This document shows positions 27,801 to 36,435 of a DNA stretch of 64,000 nucleotides, piece after piece. The stretch is from contig NZ_BLPF01000002.1 in assembly GCF_011764425.1 (NCBI RefSeq), forward strand, positions 2,108,997 to 2,172,996. Direction: 5' to 3'. Origin of the DNA: Phytohabitans houttuyneae. Its GTDB lineage: Bacteria > Actinomycetota > Actinomycetes > Mycobacteriales > Micromonosporaceae. The notes beneath the pieces were generated by a model, which saw nothing but the letters and a program-made list of their open reading frames with translations, searched no databases and was not told the DNA's origin. The translations under genes were made by a program, and so were the position numbers. Positions within the stretch are counted from its first letter, which is position 1; every line of letters begins with the position of its first letter.

Positions 27801-28064
27801 CCGCAAAGCATGGCGTGGGCGGTGTCCGGGATGGCCGGCGCGCTCGCCCTCGACGGCCGGGCCGGGCTGGCGGCCGAGCTGCTCGGCGCGGCCGGCGCCG
27901 CCCGCGCGGCCACCGACTCGCGGCTGTCCGATGTGGACGAGGCCGAGCTGGCCCGGACGGAGGCTGCCGTCCGGGCCGCGGAGCCCGACTTCGACGCCCT
28001 CTTCGCGCGCGGCGGCAAGCTCACGCTCGAACAGGCCGTGGAGCTGGCCTACTTGGGCACGTAG
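24828..28064 (+). CDS. AfsR/SARP-type regulator with BTAD, NB-ARC and TPR domains
   Basis: 1078 residues from GTG. Order: OmpR-like DNA-binding head (1-95), BTAD domain (about 95-245), a nucleotide-binding segment with P-loop GPGGVGKTS (about 295) and LLLLDNCEH, then a long alpha-helical C-terminal half with TPR-like repeats ending near 1078. This is the large-SARP architecture, a signal-integrating activator often placed near secondary-metabolite genes. The nearest cluster with biosynthetic character is the NRPS operon about 11 kb away, so a regulatory link is possible but unproven. Its 3' end overlaps the converging DHFR-like gene by 16 bases. Confidence 0.9.
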   Translation: MRFGVLGPLAVWTDAGEPVAVPGRKVRALLADLLVHEGQAVPVDRLVADLWGDAAPADPGAAVHVRVSQLRRALAGAEAGGRDLVVSQPPGYALRAEPDAVDAARFASLAGRARSAADPRTRAGLLAEALELWRGPALADFADEEFAEAAVARWEEQRLAALESYAEARLALGEHRDLAADLAEAVGRHPYRERLRAAHMRALYRAGRVPEALDSFHDLRRVLADELGLDPGPELAALHRAILAGDPAEDPPTAPSRPVRPATNLPAPLTDLIGREPAVRRVRELLAAGRLVTLTGPGGVGKTSVALAVARGVADAFPDGAWLVDLTTWDGTGDAAEPLLSALSVPEPPGAPRPAAERLAATLRARTALLLLDNCEHVVEPVADLVAALLAAAPGLRVLATSREPLRLRGETRWELAPLEVPDTDDQARLGASPAVRLFLARAGLDAGPAGSAPSGEASAADPAPDTVAAVAEICRRLDGIPLALELAATRVPALGVTELASRLRVPRVRFGLLGTAPRDAPDRQRTLAAVIDWSWRLLSEPERAVLRRLSVHSGGCTLAAAEAVCAGDGVDVGEVLDLVARLVDRSLVVRAGEARFRLLESVAAYCLDRLREAGEEAALRRRHADHYLALAERAEGRLRGPEQREWLDRLDAEAANLRAAAETFRRDGAAEAALRLAAALTWYRILRGRHTEARRALTAALAVPGPAPDALRAGAECWSAGLALRQGEAGPELADEVLSRYARVAEPGDRARAQWFLAASVIDFGDEAATGAMLEGALTTFRAAGDRWGEAAVLSTRAMLGHMRGDADALERDARRGADLFGALGDDWGVLQATDWLIGLADMTGDRAEAARLSRSGLRIAEELRLWPDVAARLGWLAWLSVEGGELQAATGYAEQARRLSAEQGQRSGEVFATISLAFAARRAGDLDTAQEHLRWLLAAARAQQSGEASPPYLPMILVELGLLATGRGDAAEALAWHREGFEANRETGSPQSMAWAVSGMAGALALDGRAGLAAELLGAAGAARAATDSRLSDVDEAELARTEAAVRAAEPDFDALFARGGKLTLEQAVELAYLGT

Positions 28065-28615
28065 ATGTGCACCACGATGCCCGAGCCGAAGCGGTTGATG
28101 TCGGCCAGCTTCAGGTGGGTGGTGTCGAACCCGGCGCCCTCGAAGAGGTGCTTGCCCGCGCCGACGATGACCGGGAAGTACCAGAAGTGGAACTCGTCGA
28201 CCAGCCCGTGCTCCACCAGCGTGCGGTCCAGCTCGCCGGTGCCCCACTTCAGGATGTCCTTGCCGGGCTGCTCCTTCAGGCGCGCCACCTCCTCGGCCAC
28301 GTCTCCCTTGAGCAGGGTGGCGTTCCAGGTGGTCTCGGTGAGCGTGCGCGAGGCCACGTACTTGGGGACGCTGTTCATGAAGTCGGCGTCCTGCCCGGTG
28401 CGGCTCGACCACGCCTCGGCGAAGCCCTCGTACGTCACGCGGCCGAGCAGCATCGCGTCCGCCGAGGTCAGCAGCTTGCCGGCGTAGCCGTTGTGGTCGT
28501 CGTCCCAGTACGGCTGGCCCCAGTGCTGCGGCTCGGCCCGGGAGGCGGTGGACGGGCGGGTGTCGTCGATGATGCCGTCCAGCGACACGAACGTGGATTC
28601 AATGAGTTTTCGCAT
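28049..28615 (-). CDS. Dihydrofolate reductase/RibD C-terminal family protein
   Basis: 188 residues with MRKLIESTFVSLDGI at the start, DAMLLGRVTYEGFAEAW and GTGELDRTLVEHGLVDEF; this is the RibD C-terminal/DHFR-like fold (PF01872). Members are usually stand-alone NADPH-dependent reductases of unknown substrate and are not true folate enzymes. The gene converges with the regulator at 24828-28064 and overlaps its last 16 bases. Upstream lies a 440-base intergenic stretch with repeats. Confidence 0.86.
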   Translation of the reverse strand: MRKLIESTFVSLDGIIDDTRPSTASRAEPQHWGQPYWDDDHNGYAGKLLTSADAMLLGRVTYEGFAEAWSSRTGQDADFMNSVPKYVASRTLTETTWNATLLKGDVAEEVARLKEQPGKDILKWGTGELDRTLVEHGLVDEFHFWYFPVIVGAGKHLFEGAGFDTTHLKLADINRFGSGIVVHIYVPK

Positions 28616-28672
28616 GTCAAGAGCCTGCCCGCGGCCCCTTACGATTTCCTTCAGGTCGGCTTTCCGAGCGCC

Positions 28673-28698
28673 GTTGCTCCCGCGGCCTCACCCTCCGG
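28673..28698 (-). repeat. Repeat family C, partial reversed copy
   Basis: GTTGCTCCCGCGGCCTCACC, followed by CTCCGG, is the reverse complement of the first 25 or so bases of family C. Confidence 0.7.
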
Positions 28699-28878
28699 GC
28701 TCGGTCGCGGTCACCCCGAAGAGCCAGCTCCCGCAGACCGGTCCCATGGGGTTGCCGGGAGTGGCTCTCAAGCTGGGCGCACGAATGCGCCCAGGAACCA
28801 GCGGCGCGCCGATGGACCAGCGCCGTCGGCCGCGCGCTGCCGCGGGCTACCGGCGTCGACAAAGGGGCCTACAGAGCA

Positions 28879-28926
28879 GATCGTGGTCGTTTGCTGCCCC
28901 TGGAGGGGCAGCAAACGTCCACGATC
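28879..28926. repeat. Palindromic repeat family B, copy 2
   Basis: GATCGTGGTCGTTTGCTGCC and its inverted partner around CTGGAGG. One arm differs from copy 1 (CGTCCACGATC instead of CGACCACGATC). Confidence 0.88.
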
Positions 28927-28957
28927 TCAACGGGACCCGGGGTTGAGCTCGCCCATC

Positions 28958-29042
28958 GCGGAGGGTGAGGCCGCGGGAGCAACGGTCCGGACCACGACGG
29001 GCGTCGCGGTAGCCCGGATCTGGTTCGGGTTGGGTCTTTGAA
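28958..29042 (+). repeat. Dispersed repeat family C, copy 2 (long form)
   Basis: Same core as copy 1, and continues with a GGATCTGGTTCGGGTTGG tail ending CTTTGAA that is shared with the copy at 40603 but not with those at 18395 or 48186, so two subtypes exist. Confidence 0.88.
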
Positions 29043-29054
29043 ACGGCCACCGCA

Positions 29055-29993
29055 CTAGCGCGGAAACTCCCGGGCGAAGCGCAGGTGGCCGGTGCCGTCG
29101 AGCAGGCCCCGGCGGGCGAGCAGGAGCGCGCCGTCGGCCGCCTGGCCGCGCGGCTTCGCCAGCCGCGCACCGGGCACCCGGCGGGTCAGCTCCTCCCGAA
29201 ACGGCGCCAGGAGCAGGTCGCCGGCGTCGAAGAGGCGCCCGCCCCAGGAGAAGTCGGCCGGTAGCCCGCGCGCGGCCGCCCGCGCGGCCTCCGCCAGGTG
29301 CGTGCCGGCCCGCCGCCAGATGTCCCGCGCGACAGCGTCACCCTCGTGGGCGGCGGCCGCCACGTCGGGCGCGAAGGCGGCCAGCTCGTGCGCGGGGGAG
29401 GTCGTGCCGTAGACGGCCCGCAGCGCCGCGTCCGGGTCGCCGAAGCGGGCCAGCAGCGCCCGCCGCAGGGCCGCCGAGCCGCCGTCCCGCCCGTCCTCGC
29501 CGCGCAGCGCCGCGCGCAGGCCCTGCCGGCCGATCCACGCGCCGCTGCCCTCGTCGCCCAGCAGGTACCCCCAGCCGTCGGCCCGCTGCCACACGGTCGC
29601 GTGGTCGGTGCCGAGGGCGATGACGCCGGTACCGGCGGCGACCACGCAGCCCGGGCGGCCGCCGAGCGCGCCGAGGTGGGTGGTGAGCAGGTCACCGGCG
29701 ATGATCACCGAACGGGCCGGGATGTGCCGGTGCAGGTGGTCGGCGAGCTCGGCGGGGCTGTCCAGCAGTCCGGGCATCCCGGTGAGGCCGACCGCCACCC
29801 GGTCCGCCTTGACCTCGCCCAGGCCGGCCACCAGGCCGCCGACGCGGGCGGCCACGGCGGGCGCGTCGATCCGGCCCGCCGTACGCGGCACCGGACCCCG
29901 GTCCTTGGCGCGCAGCCGCCGCCCGTCCACCACCGCCCGGACCCGGATGCCGCCCCCGCCGACGTCCACCCCGACGTACGACTCAGCGGGCAT
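29055..29993 (-). CDS. BadF/BadG-type N-acetyl-amino-sugar kinase, MurK-like
   Basis: 312 residues of the ASKHA kinase fold: GVDVGGGGIRVRAVV at the start (phosphate 1), AGDLLTTHLGALGG, CVVAAGTGVIALG (phosphate 2) and GDEGSGAWIGR (adenosine region). GDEGSGAWIG is characteristic of BadF-family GlcNAc kinases. Clostridial MurK of this family phosphorylates MurNAc and GlcNAc. The start overlaps the end of murQ by 11 bases; together with murQ this makes a MurNAc/GlcNAc kinase role likely. Substrate choice cannot be read from sequence alone. Confidence 0.87.
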   Translation of the reverse strand: MPAESYVGVDVGGGGIRVRAVVDGRRLRAKDRGPVPRTAGRIDAPAVAARVGGLVAGLGEVKADRVAVGLTGMPGLLDSPAELADHLHRHIPARSVIIAGDLLTTHLGALGGRPGCVVAAGTGVIALGTDHATVWQRADGWGYLLGDEGSGAWIGRQGLRAALRGEDGRDGGSAALRRALLARFGDPDAALRAVYGTTSPAHELAAFAPDVAAAAHEGDAVARDIWRRAGTHLAEAARAAARGLPADFSWGGRLFDAGDLLLAPFREELTRRVPGARLAKPRGQAADGALLLARRGLLDGTGHLRFAREFPR

Positions 29994-30897
29994 CGGCGGC
30001 GGCCATCAGGTCGAGGGCCGCCCGTACGCTGCCGGCCGCGCGCAGGCCGCGCCGGCACTCCTCGACCGGCCGGCCGGAGAGCGCGTGGAGCAGGGCCACC
30101 GGCAGGTCGCCGCCGGCGCCGGCCAGCGCGGCCGCGCACTCCCGCGGCCCGAGGCCGGTGGCCATCGCGATCACGGACGCCGCGCGGGCGTGCAGCTTCT
30201 GGTTGGTGGCGACGAGGTTGACCATCAGGTTCGAGTACGTCCGTCCCGACCGCACCATCAGCGCCGTGGAGAACGCGTTGACCAGCGCCTTGGTGGCCGT
30301 CCCGGCCTTGAGGCGGGTCGAGCCGGTGATCGCCTCCGGCCCGGTGTCCGCCTCGACCGCTATGTCCACTGTGGAGGCGAGCGGGCCGCCGGGTGCGCAG
30401 GCGATCAGCACGGTCAGGGCGCCCGCCTCGCGGGCCCGGGCGAGCGCGCCCGCGACGTACCGCGTGGTGCCGGACGCCGTGATGCCGATCGCGACGTCCC
30501 GCTCGCCGAGCTCGCCGGCGTCGCCGTACCCGGCGGCCTCCGCGTCCTCGTAGTCCAGCGCGGAGTCGGCGAACGCCGCCGGTCCGCCGGGAAAGTGCGG
30601 CGTGAAGAGCCCGGGCGGGGCGTCGAAGGTCGGCGTCGCCTCGGTCGCGTCGAGCACGGCCAGCCGGCCGGAGGCGCCGGCACCGAAGTAGTGCACCCGG
30701 CCGCCGCGCGCGACGCGCTCCAGTGTCCGCTCCACCGCCTCGGCGAGGGCCGGCGCCGCCGACCGGGCCGCCTCGATGCCGGCGGCGTCCTCGGTGAGCA
30801 GTGCCTCGATCACCTGGCCGGCGGGCCAGCGGTCGATGTCGGTGGTGCGCGGGTTGCGCGCCTCGGTCGAAGGGGGCACGGTTTTCCTTTCGGTCAT
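29983..30897 (-). CDS. murQ: N-acetylmuramic acid 6-phosphate etherase
   Basis: 304 residues with the SIS-domain signature: TEARNPRTTDIDRW near the start, VHYFGAGASGRLAVLDATE (sugar-phosphate site), GITASGTTRYVAGAL and NLMVNLVATNQKLHARA. MurQ cleaves the lactyl ether of MurNAc-6-phosphate, giving GlcNAc-6-phosphate and D-lactate. Its ATG overlaps the GH89 stop (ATGA) and its end overlaps the kinase start, so the three genes are one operon for amino-sugar breakdown. Motifs and length match the family fully. Confidence 0.94.
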   Translation of the reverse strand: MTERKTVPPSTEARNPRTTDIDRWPAGQVIEALLTEDAAGIEAARSAAPALAEAVERTLERVARGGRVHYFGAGASGRLAVLDATEATPTFDAPPGLFTPHFPGGPAAFADSALDYEDAEAAGYGDAGELGERDVAIGITASGTTRYVAGALARAREAGALTVLIACAPGGPLASTVDIAVEADTGPEAITGSTRLKAGTATKALVNAFSTALMVRSGRTYSNLMVNLVATNQKLHARAASVIAMATGLGPRECAAALAGAGGDLPVALLHALSGRPVEECRRGLRAAGSVRAALDLMAAADAR

Positions 30898-32978
30898 CGC
30901 AGCGCCCGGAACTCGGCGCCGTACCGGTGGAGGACGTCGCGGGCGGCCGTCCGGACGTCGGTGCCGGGCGGGCCGTCCGCCGGGCCCCGCGCGATGAAGC
31001 GCTCGGCAAGCTGGCGCAGGTCGGCGTCGAGCGCGGCCTGCGCGGCGGCGTGCCCGTCCGGGGTGAGCGGGAGGTGGCGCAGCCACAGCTCCCACCGGCG
31101 CTTGTGATAGCCGCCGACGAGCCCGCTCCAGATCCGTGCCGAGTAGTCGTGCAGCGCCGGGTTGTCCGCCGTGTTCCACGCGGTCAGGATGCGGCGGGCG
31201 TTGTCCTCCGCCGGCCCGCCCCACCGCCGCGCGGCGCTCACCCAGGTCGAGAGGCGCAGCTCGGGCCGGGTCGCCACCAGCGCGTCGAGGTCGTCGAAGG
31301 CGAGCAGGAACGCCTCGGCCGCGGCCGGGTCCCGCCGGCCGGCGCGGGCGGCGGCCACCACGTCGAGGTACCGGTGGTCGATGACGCGCAGCAGCAGGGC
31401 GGCGGTGGCGAGCGCCAGGTCGTTGCCGGCCGGCCCGGACGCGGGCGCCTCCAGCAGCGCCGCGCAGGCCTCGGTCAGGTCCTCCGGGCGGTAGAAGAGC
31501 GCCGCCCGCACCTGCGCGTCGAGGTCGAGCGCGCGGCCGTAGTCGGGCCGGGTGACGGCCACCGAGATGAACCGCTCCGGGAAGATCGACCGGGCGTCGC
31601 CGTCCAGCACCGAGCGGCGCAGCGCCTGCCACGCCCGGTCCGTCGCGGGGTCCGCGGTGCCGTACCGCTCCCGCCCGTACCCCCTCGTCCACGCCTCGAC
31701 CCCGGCGGGCGCGGCCCGCCACGCGCGGTCGGCGACCAGCGCGAAGAACGCGGGGTTGTTGTGGATCGCCTCCATCGTGAGGCCGAGCCCGATCGGCGGG
31801 CGCGGCGCGGCGAGCGCGGCTTCGAGGCGGCGGTCGGTGGCGGCGAGGTCGGCCACCGGCTCGGTGCGGCCGCCGAAGTTGAGCAGTCCGTTCCAGATCC
31901 AGGGGCGGCCGGCGAACCCGTCGAGGCGCTCCCACTGCGGGTCGGCCTCGCCCCACAGGTCCAGCAGGAGCACGGCCTCGCGCGGCACCCGGTCGAGGAA
32001 CGCGGCGATCCGCTCCCGGGTCCAGTAGTCGCTCTGGTACGAGAACGGCCAGGACTGGAGCACCCAGGTGGCGTAGGGGTCGGCCGCCCGCAGCCCCTCG
32101 ACGATCGCGGTGGCGACGGCCGCCGGGTAGCCGGCGTCGCCGTCGGTGTCGGCCGGGATCATCTCGATGAACGGGTCGGCGGCGTAGAGGTCGTCGGTGC
32201 CGAGCAGGTCGCGCTGCGCGGTGACGACCTCGGTGGCGAGCCGGTGGAAGAGCGGGTCGTCGGGGGCGACGACGGCCGTCTCCATGCCCTGCCACAGGCG
32301 GGTGCGGGCGCCGGGCGGGGCGAGCCGCCGCGGCACGTGCCCGGTGAACGCGGGCAGCACCGGCGTCATCCCGAACGCGCGCTGCCGCTGCAGGATGCGG
32401 CGGCCGAGGTCGAGGTGCAGCCCGATCCACCCGTCGGGCAGCGGCCCGGCGAAGCTGTCGAGGCAGCCCATGTAGACCCAGGGCAGGTAGCCGGGGCCGC
32501 CGAGGAACTCGCGGGTCTGCGCCTCGCTCATGCCGAGCCGCCCGAACGCCCGCGCGAGCACCGCCTCGTGGCCGACCAGGCTCAGCGGCATCGTCACGCC
32601 GTGCAGGGCCATCCAGTCGATCTCCCGCTCCCAGTCGGCCCAGTCCCAGTACGCCGTCGTGTAGCCGAACGTGCAGAAGTTGAGGTAGTAGAACTCGGCC
32701 ACCCGGGCCTTGCCGGTGACCGTCGCCGAGCCGGCCTCCGCCAGCCCGAGGGGGAGGTCGGAGTCCCAGCTCACCCGGATCCCGTGCGCCTCGCGCATGT
32801 AGGCGTGGATGGCGACGCACGCCGAGACGGCGTCGCTGGCGGCGACCCGCACGCGGCCGCCGGCGGCGGTGACCGAGTAGGCCCTCGGCCCGGGCAGCGG
32901 GCCCAGGTCGAGCGGCACGTCGCCGCCGGTCACGCGGGCCCAGAGTCCCTGCACGGTCGGTGCCCACGTCGGTGGCAT
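30894..32978 (-). CDS. GH89 alpha-N-acetylglucosaminidase (NAGLU family)
   Basis: 694 residues with no signal peptide, so probably cytoplasmic. Family landmarks: YYLNFCTFGYTTAYWDWADW, EIDWMALHGVTMPLSLVG, GPGYLPWVYMGCLDSF and WIWNGLLNFGGRTEP. NAGLU/GH89 enzymes remove terminal alpha-linked GlcNAc. It starts the operon with murQ and the MurK-like kinase, divergent from the ROK regulator. A cytoplasmic GH89 next to a sugar importer suggests that alpha-GlcNAc oligosaccharides are imported and then hydrolysed inside; this is inference. Confidence 0.92.
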   Translation of the reverse strand: MPPTWAPTVQGLWARVTGGDVPLDLGPLPGPRAYSVTAAGGRVRVAASDAVSACVAIHAYMREAHGIRVSWDSDLPLGLAEAGSATVTGKARVAEFYYLNFCTFGYTTAYWDWADWEREIDWMALHGVTMPLSLVGHEAVLARAFGRLGMSEAQTREFLGGPGYLPWVYMGCLDSFAGPLPDGWIGLHLDLGRRILQRQRAFGMTPVLPAFTGHVPRRLAPPGARTRLWQGMETAVVAPDDPLFHRLATEVVTAQRDLLGTDDLYAADPFIEMIPADTDGDAGYPAAVATAIVEGLRAADPYATWVLQSWPFSYQSDYWTRERIAAFLDRVPREAVLLLDLWGEADPQWERLDGFAGRPWIWNGLLNFGGRTEPVADLAATDRRLEAALAAPRPPIGLGLTMEAIHNNPAFFALVADRAWRAAPAGVEAWTRGYGRERYGTADPATDRAWQALRRSVLDGDARSIFPERFISVAVTRPDYGRALDLDAQVRAALFYRPEDLTEACAALLEAPASGPAGNDLALATAALLLRVIDHRYLDVVAAARAGRRDPAAAEAFLLAFDDLDALVATRPELRLSTWVSAARRWGGPAEDNARRILTAWNTADNPALHDYSARIWSGLVGGYHKRRWELWLRHLPLTPDGHAAAQAALDADLRQLAERFIARGPADGPPGTDVRTAARDVLHRYGAEFRALR

Positions 32979-32991
32979 GCGGTCACTCCAT

Positions 32992-33027
32992 TACTTCCGT
33001 ACGGTGCGTAAGTATGTTAGCGTACGG
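32992..33027. promoter_or_regulatory. ROK-type operator between divergent genes
   Basis: CCGTACG-N17-CGTACGG (32997-33027), overlapped by TACTT-N13-AAGTA (32992-33014). It fills the gap between the GH89 start and the regulator, so the regulator probably controls both directions here. Confidence 0.6.
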
Positions 33028-33048
33028 CATCGCCGGAGGGGAGACGCG

Positions 33049-34212
33049 GTGGAGCGCAACGTAGCTGTCGGGACGAAGTTCATGCTCGAGGTCAACGCCT
33101 CGGCGATCCTCACGCGCCTGCGTTCCGCCGGCCGCGCGAGCGTCTCCGCCCTCGCCAAGGACGCCGGGCTCTCCCGGCAGGCGGTCTCCCGCTCGCTGGC
33201 CGTGCTGGAGGCGATGGGGCTGATCGAGATGTCCGCCCCCGACCGGGCGGCCGCGGCTGCCGGCCGGCCACCGCAGATGGTCCGGTTCCGTGCCGAGGCC
33301 GGTCACGTGCTCGGCCTCGACGTGCAGCCCGGCCACGTGCGCGGCGTGGTCGCCGACCTGGCCGGCACGGTGACCACCGAGGCCACCGGCCCGCTGCGCC
33401 GGGACGGTGCGGCCGCACTGGCCGGCTCCCTCGCCGCGGCCGTGCGCGACCTGCTCGACCGCGCCGGCCTCGACCCGTCCGACGTGTGGCACGTGTCGGC
33501 GTCCGCGCCCGGCATCGTCAACCCGGTCACCGGCCACGTCGCGCTCAGCGTGAGCATGCCCGAGGCGGTCGGCGACGCCATCCTCGCCGGCGTGCGCGCC
33601 GCCGTCGACGCCCCGCTCTACGTGGACAACGACATCAAGCTCGCCACCCGCGGCGAGCGCTGGCGCGGCGCGCCCCACGTGGAGGACTCGCTGGTCTTCA
33701 TCGACTGGGGCGAGCGGATCGGCGCCGGCATCGAGCTGCGCGGCGAGCTCTACCGCGGCGCCTCCAACGACGCCGGCGACCTCGGCTACCTCGACCTGCT
33801 GGCGCCGCAGAGCGAGGCGGGCGGCGACGGCGACCTCGGCCCGTTCGAGCGCTGGGCCGGCACGCGCGAGCTGCTGCGCCTGGCCGGAGCCGGGACGATC
33901 GCCGAGCTCACCGCCACGCCCGCCGGGCTGGCCGCCATCCAGACCGTCGCCCGCCGCTTCGCCAAGGGCATCGCCGCCATCCGGGCGCTCCTCGACCCCG
34001 AGGTGATCGTCATCGGCGGCGACATCGCACAACTGGGTCCGGTGCTGCTCGACGCCCTCGTCGACGCGCTCCGGGCGGAGAAACTCAACCAGCCCCGGCT
34101 GGAGATCTCCACGCTCGGCGCGGACGCGATCGTCCAGGGCGCCATCCGCCACTCACTGTCCTGGGTGGAGCGCGAGCGGTTCGACGCCTCCGCCATCCGC
34201 AAGGAGACATAG
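33049..34212 (+). CDS. ROK-family transcriptional repressor
   Basis: 387 residues from GTG, GGAGGGGAG upstream. N-terminal winged helix ASVSALAKDAGLSRQAVSRS, then a ROK sugar-binding/kinase-like fold with VLGLDVQPGHVRGVVADLAG, PGIVNPVTG and YVDNDIKLATRGER. The Cys-rich zinc loop of ROK kinases is not evident, which fits a regulator. It is divergent from the GH89-murQ-kinase operon and directly upstream of the sugar importer (its stop abuts the next ATG). It should respond to GlcNAc-, MurNAc- or GlcNAc-6-P-like ligands. Confidence 0.9.
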   Translation: MERNVAVGTKFMLEVNASAILTRLRSAGRASVSALAKDAGLSRQAVSRSLAVLEAMGLIEMSAPDRAAAAAGRPPQMVRFRAEAGHVLGLDVQPGHVRGVVADLAGTVTTEATGPLRRDGAAALAGSLAAAVRDLLDRAGLDPSDVWHVSASAPGIVNPVTGHVALSVSMPEAVGDAILAGVRAAVDAPLYVDNDIKLATRGERWRGAPHVEDSLVFIDWGERIGAGIELRGELYRGASNDAGDLGYLDLLAPQSEAGGDGDLGPFERWAGTRELLRLAGAGTIAELTATPAGLAAIQTVARRFAKGIAAIRALLDPEVIVIGGDIAQLGPVLLDALVDALRAEKLNQPRLEISTLGADAIVQGAIRHSLSWVERERFDASAIRKET

Positions 34213-35501
34213 ATGCGCACCAAGTCAATCGCGGCCGCCGCCGCACTCCTGCTGGCGCTCGCCGGCTGCGCGGAGTCCGGCGGCGGCACACCCGCCGCGC
34301 CGAGCGACGTGTCCAAGGACCTCACGACCGAGCCGGTCACGCTCACGCTGGCGTACACGGACGACCCGCCCACCCAGGCGCTCATCGACGCGTTCCAGGC
34401 CAAGCACCCCAACATCACGATCAAGGGGCAGCAGACGCCGTTCTCCGACTACGTGAAGTCCATCAAGCTCTCGATGGCCTCCTCCACGCCGCCGGACATC
34501 GCCGAGTACAACCCGGGCGCCATGCGCTCGCTCGTGCCGGCCGGGCTCATCTACGACCTCGCGCCCTACGAGAAGCTGTACGGCTGGGGCGACGGCTTCC
34601 CCGCCTCCAGCCTCGAGGTGCTCCGGTCCAACAAGGAGGCCAAGGAGTACGGCACGGGCGGCCTCTACGCGGTGCCCGGCGCGCTGTCGGTGCTCGGCGT
34701 GTACTACAACAAGTCCCTCGCGAAGTCGCCGCCGCCGGCCACGCTCGCCGAGTTCGAGCAGCAGGTCGCCGCGGTGAAGAAGAGCGGCACCACCCCGTTC
34801 AGCCTGGGCGGCCTGCAGGTCGGCGGCTTCCAGCTGTGGAACGCGTTCTACAACGTGCTCGGCGACGAGGGACAGTACCGGGACTGGGTGTACGGCAAGC
34901 CCGGCGCCACGATCGAGACCGACGGGGCGAAGCAGGCGGCGCAGAAGATCGTCGACTGGGCCGCCGCCGGCTACGTCCCGCCGTCCGCCAACGCGACCGC
35001 GGACAGCGACGCGCAGGCCAACTTCACGGCCGGCAAGAGCGCGTACCTGATCACCGGCAACTGGGCCGCCGCCGCGATCGGCGAGGCCATGGGCGACAAC
35101 GTCGGCTTCTTCCTGCTGCCGCAGGTCGCCGCCGGCGACGCGGCCGTGGCGTCCGGCGCGAGCGTCGCGTACTCCATCTCGTCGAAGACCAAGCACCCGA
35201 ACGAGGCCGCGGCGTTCCTGGACTTCATGCGCTCGCCGGAGGCGGCGAAGGTCCAGTTCGACACCGGCTTCATGCCGGTCAACAACGACGCCGCGATCAC
35301 GGCGACCGGGCTGCGCGCCGACATCGCCGGCGAGTTCAAGAAGGTGGTGGACGCGGACGGCATCGTCCCGTTCCCGGACTTCGCCTCGCCGAACATGATC
35401 GACCGGCTCACCGCGGGCGTGCAGGGCCTGCTCAGCAAGCAGACCACCCCGAGGAGTTCCTCGCGTCGTTGCAGGAGTCGTGGACGCAATACCATGGCTG
35501 A
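34213..35501 (+). CDS. ABC sugar-binding lipoprotein, one apparent frameshift near the C-terminus
   Basis: Lipoprotein signal with lipobox LALAGC at residues 15-20, then a family 1 solute-binding fold (VTLTLAYTDDPPTQALIDAF, DIAEYNPGAMRSL, SIKLSMASSTPPD). As written the frame runs into the permease and gives a false 740-residue fusion. At CCCC 35447-35450 one more C gives TTPEEFLASLQESWTQYHG and a stop at 35499-35501, a normal 429-residue protein whose end overlaps the permease ATG at 35494. It captures the sugar for the importer encoded next. The neighbours suggest an amino sugar or GlcNAc-containing oligosaccharide. Confidence 0.88.
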
Positions 35502-36435
35502 CCTTCGCACCGCCCCTCGCACCGTCGCCCGGCCGGAGCGGACCGTGATCCGCCCCGGCCGGACGGCCGCGAGAAGGACCCGCCGGCGGCTCGTCGCGCT
35601 CGCCTACATCGCGCCCGCCGCGGCGGTGTACCTGGCGTTCGCGATCTGGCCGGCGATCCACACGGTGTGGCTCTCGTTCCTGCACTGGGACGGCATCCTG
35701 CCGGCCACCTGGGCCGGGCTGGACAACTACGCCGACGTCTTCACCGACCCCACGCTCGGACCCGCGCTGTGGCACGCGATCGTGCTGATCCTCTTCTTCG
35801 CGGTCATCCCGTGCGGGTTCGGCCTGCTGATGACGGCGCTGCTGCAGGGCGGGGTGCGCGGCATGACCGCGTACCGGGTCATCTTCTTCCTGCCCCAGGT
35901 GCTGCCGCTCGTCGCGGTCGGCATCACCTGGCGCTGGCTGTACAACGAGGACGGCCTGGTCAACCACGGCCTGCGCGCCGTCGGCCTGGACGGCGTCACC
36001 CGCGCCTGGCTCGGCGACTACGACTTCGCGCTCGTCGCGCTCGGCCTGATCGGCACCTGGGCGATGAGCGGGCTGTGCATGGTGCTCTTCCTCGCCGGCG
36101 TGCAGAAGGTGGACGTCTCGCTCTACGAGGCGGTCGCCCTCGACGGCGGCGGCCCCGTCCGCAAGTTCTTCACGGTCACGCTGCCGGCCCTCCGCGGCGA
36201 GATCACCATCGCGAGCGTCATCACCACGATCGCCGCGCTGGCCAGCTTCGACCTCGTCTTCGTGACCACCAACGGCGGCCCGGCCAACCAGACGACAGTG
36301 CCCGGCCTGCTGGTGTACCGGCTGGCCTTCAACGAGAGCGACATCGGCCGGGCGAGCGCCCTGGCGGTCGTCCTCACCCTCGTCGTGATCGTCTTCGTCA
36401 CCGCGATCCGCCTCGTCACCCGGGAGAAGGCGTGA
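35494..36435 (+). CDS. ABC sugar importer permease 1 (MalF-like)
   Basis: 313 residues, ATG inside the end of the binding-protein gene. Six transmembrane segments; the EAA loop that docks the ATPase reads YEAVALDGGGPVRKFFTVTL. LAYIAPAAAVYLAFAIWPAI and ATWAGLDNYADVF are typical of MalF/CUT1 N-terminal regions. It pairs with the next gene. No ATPase gene lies nearby, as is common in actinobacteria where MsiK-like ATPases serve several importers. Confidence 0.92.
   Translation: MADLRTAPRTVARPERTVIRPGRTAARRTRRRLVALAYIAPAAAVYLAFAIWPAIHTVWLSFLHWDGILPATWAGLDNYADVFTDPTLGPALWHAIVLILFFAVIPCGFGLLMTALLQGGVRGMTAYRVIFFLPQVLPLVAVGITWRWLYNEDGLVNHGLRAVGLDGVTRAWLGDYDFALVALGLIGTWAMSGLCMVLFLAGVQKVDVSLYEAVALDGGGPVRKFFTVTLPALRGEITIASVITTIAALASFDLVFVTTNGGPANQTTVPGLLVYRLAFNESDIGRASALAVVLTLVVIVFVTAIRLVTREKA

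Larger units (their letters stand above)
28616..29054. other. Intergenic stretch made largely of repeats
   Basis: No gene seen. It holds a partial reversed C copy (28673-28698), a full B copy (28879-28926) and a full C copy (28958-29042). Open frames here are translations of the repeats. Confidence 0.7.

Noticed and set aside
34213-36435. A 740-residue binding-protein/permease fusion
   Set aside because: The fusion depends on a missing C at 35447-35450. Restoring it gives a normal stop at 35501 and a separate permease start at 35494.
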